Below are positions 56,425-64,000 of a stretch of 64,000 nucleotides of DNA, piece by piece; within the stretch, counting starts at the first letter, position 1, and each line of letters begins with the position of its first letter. The stretch covers positions 271,844 to 335,843 of the forward strand of contig NW_006767440.1 in NCBI RefSeq assembly GCF_000264995.1. The letters are read 5' to 3'. This DNA is from Punctularia strigosozonata HHB-11173 SS5. Lineage: Eukaryota > Basidiomycota > Agaricomycetes > Corticiales > Punctulariaceae. The translations under genes were made by a program, and so were the position numbers. Below the pieces are notes generated by a model, which saw nothing but the letters and a program-made list of their open reading frames with translations, made no database searches and was not told the origin of the DNA.

Positions 56425-56566
56425 GGCCAGTCACTGTGGGTGAAAGGAATCAGCATCCGCGACCCCTGGTCGTCTTGGACGGCCAACGCCGCGATCATGT
56501 GATCGCGTTGGCGCGCCTGCAGGCTGCAAGGTGCTGGTCTGACTGCGAGGTTCACAAACGATCAGC
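56425..56566. promoter_or_regulatory. 142-bp divergent promoter, RecQ helicase / NUF2
   Basis: Separates two cell-division genes on opposite strands. It contains the near-palindrome GCGATCATGTGATCGC at about 56490-56507, a candidate shared site. Confidence 0.45.
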
Positions 56567-58275
56567 ATGAGCACCAAGCAATTCTGGTTTCCTCCCCTTC
56601 CCAACTCGGAGATCTTGGACGCGCTCTCAGGATGGGGACTGTCGATTAGCAATGAACAACTTGTGAAGCCGACATCGGATTTTGTACTCGGGGTGTACTC
56701 GTTCTGCCTCCGCCATGTCACCGGTTTGGGGTCGGATGAGCTCCACGACTGTATTCAAAAGGGCCTCTCGATACACGACGATCCTACCGTTGACATGTAT
56801 AGCCATGCTATGGCGCGCAATGTGCTTTGCTACCATATGTACGTTGATGATAGTCTCAGTGAGCGCCTCTGATCTTGATTCCAGAACGCGGTTTGCGAAT
56901 GCGGCAAGAATCACGGACTTCAGCACGAGCGACATTGCCTTCCCCAAAGCAGAACGCACAAAATATATACTCTCCGCGTTCATCAACTTCATTCGATTCA
57001 TCGAGGGTGTCACGCCTTTCGTGGAGACCGTTCGGAGCAAGTCCGCAACCATCATCCATGAAAGAGCGATGGTAGCCGAAGAGCTTGACGATGCTCAGCG
57101 TAGACTCAGAGACATTCGGTACGTGGATACGTCTCTTGAAAAGCGGACACTCACGTAACCCCCAGCGCACAGCGAGAGAAAGACGAACCTCAAATGGCAA
57201 TCCTTCGAGAAGAGAACGATGTCATCACGCAAAGACTCCTCGCGTTCAAGGCTAAGCAAGAAGGCATTGTCCAGAAACATGATGCTATTCGAGCAGAGAA
57301 GGCGCAGTACGCGGATTCCAAGGTTGCCGCCCAATCTTTCTGCCAAATCGCATCCATGTTGATGATGACCAACAGCGTCAAGTAACAGACCAGGTCATTT
57401 CTCTGGAGAGTGCTGTTGATCGCACGAAGGCTCGTATTGTACAATCGCCGGAACGCATCAAACGCACCATCACAGTCATGAGCCACGACGTACACGAAGA
57501 AAAGAGAGTGGTTGCCGCCAACGAGGCGAAATCAAGAGATTTACAAGCTAAGATCAACATGATATCGACAATCGAGAAGGTCAGCAACGACAATGACCCT
57601 TGATATGCCCTCATAATTGAATACCGCGGTGTAGGATGTCCTCTCCTGCCTGGAGCAACTGCAGACGATCGAGAAGGAGATGTACCTTGTTGAAGCGGCC
57701 CAGAAACAGCTCGCCGATCTGAAGGACCAACAGATTGACAAGGAATCAGAAAAGAAATCACTGTATTCCAAGCGAGACGTGGGTGCTGATTGTTCCGTTC
57801 TGCAAATCAGCTAGTTGACCTCACCTGCGTGTCCAGCGCATGAATCAACAACTGACCAACGCCTACGAGAAGCTCGAAAGAGCCCAGCGGCAGGCCGAGA
57901 GCAAGCGCCTCCAAGGTCAACAAATGTTCGAAAGACTGCAGCGCGAATATGAAGAGATGGTGCAGGAGCGCAGTGAGAATGCGAAATACCAGGAAGAGAT
58001 TGGAAGTCAAGCCGACGAAGTCGAGCGACAGGTATCATCGCTCCATGGGTTCTCGAGCCCGTTCTGATCGTATTCTTCCAGAGGGCCGAGCATCTCAAGA
58101 CGAGCGAAGCGGAGTTAAATCAACTTCTCTCGGAGTATTGGAAGCTGCGCTTTGATGTCGGTACGTATCAAACAACTCGATGGTTCGCGATCAAAATCTG
58201 TGCACTGAAGCCTTCTGTTCAGACGTTTACATGGAAGGTTTGGCTACGAAGTTGGGCCTCGAGACCCGACGGTGA
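56567..58275 (+). CDS. NUF2: Kinetochore protein Nuf2 (Ndc80 complex)
   Basis: Coiled-coil subunit of the Ndc80 complex that attaches kinetochores to microtubules. The N-terminal calponin-homology region begins STKQFWFPPLPNSEILDALS and LVKPTSDFVLGVYSFCLRHV; a later exon carries the hallmark DFSTSDIAFPKAERTKYILS then FINFIRF. Downstream exons are almost pure coiled coil (for example EENDVITQRLLAFKAKQEGI, YEKLERAQRQAESKRLQGQQ). The final exon gives VYMEGLATKLGLETRR and a stop at 58275. Eight or so short introns. About 460 residues, matching the family. Confidence 0.92.
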
Positions 58276-58612
58276 TAATACCATCCTGCGCGCCCATGTT
58301 GTATATCACTTTCCCAGGAGGCTCCCGAGCGCACGGCGGCTGCATACTTATGCGCAGAGCAAACGCGGTCTCTTGACGAACTCCAACCGGAAGCGCATCA
58401 TATCATTATCATACATTACACACATCTTATGGCGCCGTCTTACTATACGGCGTCCTGAGCGTATGCCAGAGAAGCCTGCGTTTTCAATCCCAGAGGGACA
58501 GTGCTCAACTGACAGCCGGTGCCGTCTAATGTGGTGGACTGCTCTGTGGACGTCTGCGGTCGGCGGCGATTGAGGAGTAGCAGAAAGCTGTTGACATATA
58601 CTGCAGCCTAAG
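58276..58612. other. Convergent intergenic region
   Basis: 3' ends of NUF2 and the DUF6534 gene. No further feature recognised. Confidence 0.45.
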
Positions 58613-60398
58613 TCAGCTCGTGTTCCTAGTCGCAAACATGTATATGACTGGAACACACGCTTTGAAAGAACAAGATATATCTAATGCACTAACGATCAGC
58701 GGTTTTCGGAACGAAAACAAGGAGAAAATCGCACCGCGATGTAGTAGTGTCGCCGCGGCGCGACCATCAGCTAGTACCCCGCGGTACAACCACCTTAATA
58801 AGGGAGACATTGCTCGGAGAAAGTGGGATTCCTCACCACTACAAGCAAAGACGTTGATAGCATGCTAGGGATGTCATACATGACCTGAGCGGTTGGAATT
58901 GTGGGTAGGTAGTTAGGTATTCACCAACAAAGCGCGCCGGTCCTGAGCGTATATCCGATAAGACTTCGGACCATTGTATCCGTTCTACGGCGCAAGCTGC
59001 AGTGATCGTTCAACGATCAAGCACGGAGCTCCTACCTTACGAGGCCGTTCCTCGTCCGCCAGAGCAAATATGTGAGGGTCGAGCAGTTGACAAGATCCGT
59101 GAAGGTGACGAGCATGATTGCAACAAGAGCCAACCACTGCGGGTGCCCCGGCGATGAGCTTATAACCGTGGTTATGGTGAACGGGAAACACACTGGATTC
59201 GAGCTGAGTATATCCTCCGACGTCCATCTGCATAACCTTGAGCATCTACATAAATAAATGGATTGATGACGTACGTTTGACCAACCCACCCTTTTGATTA
59301 AGAATTGAGTTTATTCGGTTAATCGTGGACAGAGAGAGCTCACCACATGCAACACCGAAGTCAACAAGGACAATTGTGCCCTAGCAATAGCACTGTCATG
59401 ATCACGAAGCTGGGCACACAAGACATGGTAACTTACTTGTATAGCGGCCAGGAAAGTCCGCTTTTCCCCATGGTTGACAGTCCATATCCTTATGATCCAG
59501 ATACTACGATTAAGAGGGTTAGTATGCTCTAGACGCCTAGGTGTATCAATATGCTGACTATTGCACAATGAAAATCGCCATCATCTAGAAGTCGTGTGAT
59601 GTCTCTTCCTCTTCAAGGATTTCCACCTAGACTCACCGATGGGACCATACCAACCTAGAAAATCCATCGTGAGACGCGTGCGCGGGCAGCAAAGATGCGA
59701 ACCATTCACCATCATGCTCCTATGTTGAGATATAAGCCATACGTTGACACCCGAACTAAATGAAGCATACTCACCATACATTCTTCAGCAGTGCGAAGTA
59801 GTCTCCGAATTTTGTGATGGCTTGATAATACATTGCATGGCATGCTAATGCGGAATGGACGGATTCCAGAAGGCTGATGAAGGCTGCTTTTAGGGACCCG
59901 TGGTATGTTCCAATGCTGTGTCTACGCACAAAAGGATCAAAACCTGAGACGCGGTGAGTAAATGACTGGAAGGAGGCTTAAATCGCGTGACGACGCACAG
60001 TGAGACGCGTCGTCTTGGGGTCATGAGGAAATTGGCGCAGGTAGAATACTGGATCGCCAGTTTGAGTTGAGTCGGAGTCAAAGTAATCGCTCCGAGCACT
60101 GACCAGTTTGAGTCAACGCGCAGCCATACAGCCTGGTAAAAAGCACAACGGTCAGCATCGCCGAACACGGACGCGGGTTCTCAGTTACTTTATCGCGAGG
60201 AGATAGCAAGAGATAAACTACGTCGAGAGGTTACTCACACACACATGAGCATGCAGCCAATAAAGACGGCGCTAATGTCGGGTCCAACGACGAAGGAACG
60301 ATATCGGACGGAAAGACGGCTATCGTTGTCGATGCCGCCGAGGGCGAGGCGGAAACCGTCGTAGCCGCATCGACCGTGAAATTGCGGAGGCCGTTCAT
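58613..60398 (-). CDS. Seven-helix membrane protein, DUF6534 type
   Basis: Integral membrane protein of a family abundant in Agaricomycetes, function unknown. Spliced minus-strand exons give VGPDISAVFIGCMLMCV then LYGCALTQTVFYLRQFPHDP, KTTRLTVLILLCVDTALEHT, SALACHAMYYQAITKFGDYF, FIWIIRIWTVNHGEKRTFLA, WLALVAIMLVTFTDLVNCST, LTYLLWRTRNGLVRTDTMVR and LIGYTLRTGAL, matching the family's helices 1-6 and the motif before helix 6. The 3' end is not settled: the frame ending at 58613 (VIYMFATRNTS) is a reasonable place for the last helix. The first exon has no ATG in the frame of helix 1 near 60300-60400, so the start shown is provisional and the gene could be damaged at its 5' end. Confidence 0.65.
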
Positions 60399-60785
60399 CA
60401 AAACTCCAGGTGCATAATCAACGTGCGCAGCGGTTTTAAAAAGGAACAGCACTCGTCGCCAGGTAAGCAATGGGATACTTAAACAGCCACGGTACGGGGA
60501 GCAAACAGGAGTGAAACTAGGGTTCCGGTGGGTGTCTAAGATATGTATATGTGCCCGGCTACGCTGCTTCGCACTCAATTGTGACGGAAGCATTGGGACG
60601 TCTGATCTCCACGCAATATGATGTCGGTTCCGTGGATGTGAAAGTCGTTGGGAACCCCGACGCCGGCTATCTTCGCCCCGAGTTTCTTCCAGAGCCGCGT
60701 ATGAAGCACACGTACGAAATCATCTTGAGTGAGTGAAGGCTGAAGTCTAATATTTCCAGTGTGTTTGCTGTGCCGGTAGTGTGCG
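60399..60785. other. Divergent intergenic region
   Basis: Between the DUF6534 gene and uL15m. A 61-codon plus-strand frame at 60551-60736 (ends KHTYEIILSE) has a coding-like look but matches no family I know; it ends at a GTGAGT that could be a splice donor. I leave it unassigned. Confidence 0.4.
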
Positions 60786-62260
60786 ATGGCATTACGAACG
60801 TTAGCGGTGCAAAGCAAGCGGGTACAGAGACGGTGAGAGCAGTCAAAGACCTAAGTCCTCCACGTGGGGTGAATTTGCAATTTATGTGCAACTGAGTGGC
60901 TGTGCTCAGCTCCAGCACCCTCCTCGTTGCGGCTTGCGGGCGACCTCCATCGACATCATGCTCAAGCCGACCTCCGTCCGAGGCGCGACCTCCAAGGTCC
61001 ATCTTCTTAACCTTTCTCCTGCAGAGGGCTCGCTACACTCGGTAAGCTGCAGATTCGCACTACACCTCTGCCATGCCTCATTCGAGCTCATTGCTAGCAA
61101 AAACGCGTGGGGCGAGGGCGAAGGTCTGGTCTAGGAAAGACATCCGGCCGCGGACACAAGGGTCAGAAGGCTCGCGGAGGGAACGGTAAACCTCGCCTTC
61201 AGTTCGAGGGTGGCCAGACACCCCTGGTCCGACTCATACCCAAGCGGGGGTTCATCAACCCGTGCGCGACACTCCTCTTCTCCGCGCACCTGTTGCATCC
61301 CTAACACAATACAAACCTTGACAGTCATGGAAAAACATATGCGCCAGTCAACCTGGACCGCGTGCAGCACTGGATAGAGACCGGTAGGCTCACTTCTTCA
61401 CCAGACAAACCCATCACGGCGCGAGAATTGCTCCTCAGTGGATGCATCCACGACGTACACGACGGGGTAAAACTATTGGGCGATGTAAGCCATTCCTCCA
61501 GTCGATCCCGCTTCCGTACCATGCTTTCCCTGTTGCGATGTCGACCTTGTGGGCGCCGCTGCTTTTGGGACTTCTTACTCCCACCGGCTCGCACTTTTAA
61601 CACTGTGCTGGAATGAAGGCTGAATTATTTCTACGATAGGGCGCGAAGAACTTGCGTACTCCCATTCATATCGCGCCCTCTCGCGCATCCGCTTCCGCCA
61701 TCAAGGCTGTGGAAGAAGCCGGAGGCTCCGTCTTCTGCAGGTATGTAGATATCTCCTTGAACGAGCGTCTTGCCGCAGTTTCACGTGGCCATCAGGTATT
61801 ACAACCGACTTGCTCTGTACGACTGCGTCAAGGGCCGGACGGACAGGGTGGATGCCGCACCGACCAAGCGGGAGGATATACGTACGTCACCAGTCACTTG
61901 ATCCCTTCCCTCCCACTTGGTCCCTGCGCTTTCGCCATTCACGCACGGTCCTTTCGCATTCTTCACTCCAGATCTCACACCCGCGATGGCGGATCTTGTA
62001 AATGAAGCTATTTCTTGGCTTGCCAGAGAACCGTTTTCCTTGTTCTTCTTTGCCTTTACGTCTCGTGTGACTGCTGCCTGACTGACCGCGCTTCTGTATC
62101 GCATTTTACCTTTGTAGTGTGGTACACATCGTTCAAGAACCGGGGTTACCTTGCACCCGAGAGTATCGCACGCATGCCCGTGGTTCAGGAGCGCTGGAAG
62201 ACGCTCTCGGAGCAGCTGACGGCGTACCGGAAGGAGGATTTCGACCGCGCGCGGAAGTAG
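60786..62260 (+). CDS. MRPL10: Mitochondrial large-subunit ribosomal protein uL15m
   Basis: Component of the mitoribosome large subunit. The uL15 core is unmistakable: [46 protein letters not shown], then [62 protein letters not shown]-terminal fungal extension reads [20 protein letters not shown] and ends EDFDRARK at 62260. The start is inferred: a short exon [16 protein letters not shown] (60786) splices in frame to [20 protein letters not shown], together a good basic mitochondrial presequence. The simpler alternative is the ATG at 60958, which lacks one. Introns near 61270-61330, 61480-61640 and 61880-62110. Confidence 0.9.
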
Positions 62261-62946
62261 AGATCTCGCGACCCTTAGAAACTACCCACCGCATCTCACG
62301 TACAAGCGTAGTCGTTATCGATTCGTCCTTCCTCTCAGCGCCCTAATATAAGCAGCGTACCAGGAATATAGATCGGAATCGCATGCCGTCCGCACGCGAT
62401 AGGGCTCTCACCAGCACCACCAAGTCTTGAGCTCGTTATGGATCGTTCAGATTGTGGATCCGTACTGACTCTTGCGTGCTTGGGGTCGAATGATGAATAC
62501 TTACGCCTCCGGAAGGTTCTACATCGTCTGTCGATGCTTCCACCAGCCGACACAGATGCTAACAGTACGGGCGAACCATGCGTAATTACCCCTTACACGA
62601 CAGGATTCTAGTCGACTGCCTATCTCTCCGCATTGACGGACGAGCGTTCAGCGCGTGTATTATGTGGGGCCGTCGGTAATCAGTTTCAATGAGTACACTT
62701 GATTGATCGCTTGTCCTCCGGATTGGCCCTACGTAGGTAGCGGAAACTACCATACCATATCATACCATACCTTACCTACCGCAGAAACCGACAACTGGCA
62801 TCGAGGTCCCGAACTGCCATATTAACGCAATAGAGATAATGTCCCACAACTGGATATTACACATGATGTTCGGGTACTCGGGTACACAAAGGAGGGCATG
62901 AACGAATTAAGTAGGGAAGAAACCGTTGACTAACGACCCTCTCCCT
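62261..62946. other. Convergent intergenic region with CCATAC-type simple repeat
   Basis: 686 bp between convergent genes with no credible gene. A short degenerate repeat of CCATA/CATAC units lies at about 62746-62776. Nothing else stands out. Confidence 0.5.
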
Positions 62947-64000
62947 TCACCGATTCCATGAAAGGAGCGACATATCGCCAAGGCGCCTGAAACAGAATAT
63001 CAGCGAAACGTCCATTGCGCATTCGATCGCATAGCGTCGAGCCCGGAGAAGTGCAGCACGGTCCAACGCGATTCATTCCGTACCTGGGTTTAACCACGTG
63101 TCGTATCGTTCCCAATATGCCCAGCAGGATGAACAGGGCGCTGGCGCCAACGTACGCCCATCCGAGGAAGGGGTTCTTTCCGCCGATCCACGAGACGGTG
63201 CTGATCACGATGCTCTTCGTGCCCTTGTACGGCCTGACCGGGAAATCTGTGCGCAGATCACCATCAGCGCCCGTACATCCGCCCAGCGGTGAAAAAAAAA
63301 ATCGAATACGTACTCATGTTGATGGTCATCTGATACGTGCCCGCCTCGAGGTCGTCGTGGTCGTTGCGCCCGTAGAGCTTCGTGAACGTGGGCAGGCCGG
63401 CGGTGCGCATCCAGTTCTGGAAGTGCTCGTCGTTCTTCAGGTCCGGCGGCGGGTTCGCATCCGTGTACCCGTCCGGGTATCGCAACGCCCAGTTCGGCGG
63501 GGGTACGATCTGGTCGAGCGAGTACTTCGTCTTCGACGTGTATTTCTTCGCCTCGCCCGGCCATGCGATGCCCTTCTCCGAGAAGGTGTACGTGCCGGAA
63601 GAAGACGAGGAGACGAGGGTGAGGTTCGAGAAGGTGTCGTTGAACACCGAGTTGGCGATGAGGCCGCAGGGGAAGATGATCTTGTCGCTACCGTTGACTT
63701 TCTTGACGTCGAGCGGCTTACACGCGCCGCCCGATATTGTGCTGTGGCTCACCGCCTTGCCGCGCAGCTGATCCGTGTCGAGGCTCTTCACGTATCGCCG
63801 GTGGTTCTGGAAGAAGTTGGTGAGCTTGTAGTAGAGGAATACGTTGTGGTCGAGTTTGAGCGGAACGTCGAATTGGACGATGCACTGGTTGCGGGTGGAT
63901 GGGTCGGCAGAGGAGCTGTTTTGAACGAAGGCATATTGGGGAGGCGAGATGGAGGCGGAGGAGGCGGAGGAACGGAGGCGGTAGGAGTAATCAGAGGAAG
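62947..64000 (-). CDS. CDC50/LEM3-family flippase subunit (5' end beyond window)
   Basis: Non-catalytic beta subunit of P4-ATPase phospholipid flippases. The ectodomain reads NQCIVQFDVPLKLDHNVFLY, YYKLTNFFQNHRRYVKSLDT, ACKPLDVKKVNGSDKIIFPC, GLIANSVFNDTFSNLTL, then NDEHFQNWMRTAGLPTFTKL and DLEAGTYQMTINMNFPVRPY with the intron at about 63230-63310. The second transmembrane helix is WAYVGASALFILLGILGTIR. A last exon after an intron of about 95 nt (starting near 63085) gives RLGDMSLLSWNR, the conserved family end. The first helix and the cytosolic start lie outside the window. Three-way paralogy (Cdc50/Lem3/Crf1) cannot be resolved here. Confidence 0.93.

Overview
The window looks like a compact, intron-rich nuclear segment of a basidiomycete fungus, most likely an Agaricomycete. 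The signs are dense introns of about 46-60 nt, fungal genes throughout (chitin-synthase activator SKT5, a GAL4-type zinc cluster factor, GPI1, SDA1), a seven-helix membrane protein of the DUF6534 type common in mushroom-forming fungi, and a TKL-type kinase of mushroom style. I see no bacterial, organellar or CRISPR features. Most genes were assembled by hand from open frames and splice sites, so most family calls are firm and several start codons are provisional.

Layout. 1-1.4 kb is unassigned. 1.4-7 kb: a Sae2/Ctp1/CtIP DNA-end-resection factor, then two GPI-anchor genes (GPI1 and PBN1/PIG-X) flanking a Rho1-like GTPase. 7-17.1 kb: PFK-2/FBPase-2, a lone PITH-domain protein, farnesylated SKT5, a PHD+JmjC H3K36 demethylase (JHD1) and phosphoglycerate kinase. 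17.2-26.5 kb: an RGG coiled-coil protein, SDA1, a NUDIX ADP-sugar pyrophosphatase, GAL7 and DDX41. 26.7-35.4 kb: a secreted fasciclin protein, V-ATPase subunit A, proteasome ATPase RPT1 and a mitochondrial BCKDH-kinase-like protein. 35.7-43.8 kb: a very long DYRK kinase diverging from a Zn2Cys6 factor. 43.8-47.7 kb is a gene-poor stretch that I could not assign. 47.7-58.3 kb: a MLKL-like helical-bundle/pseudokinase protein, an ING-type PHD protein, a RecQ helicase and kinetochore NUF2. 58.6-64 kb: a DUF6534 membrane protein, mitochondrial ribosomal protein uL15m and the 3' part of a CDC50/LEM3 flippase subunit.

Most genes are conserved housekeeping genes in alternating orientation, with many divergent pairs separated by only about 60-250 bp, so shared bidirectional promoters are likely. 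Functional clustering is weak. The exception is the GPI1 / Rho / PBN1 block.

The most interesting locus is 47,694-50,405 (minus). An N-terminal four-helix-bundle-like region is joined by a disordered linker to a TKL kinase domain whose catalytic HRD motif reads HGN. This resembles the architecture of the animal necroptosis executioner MLKL and of fungal HeLo/HELL cell-death domains.
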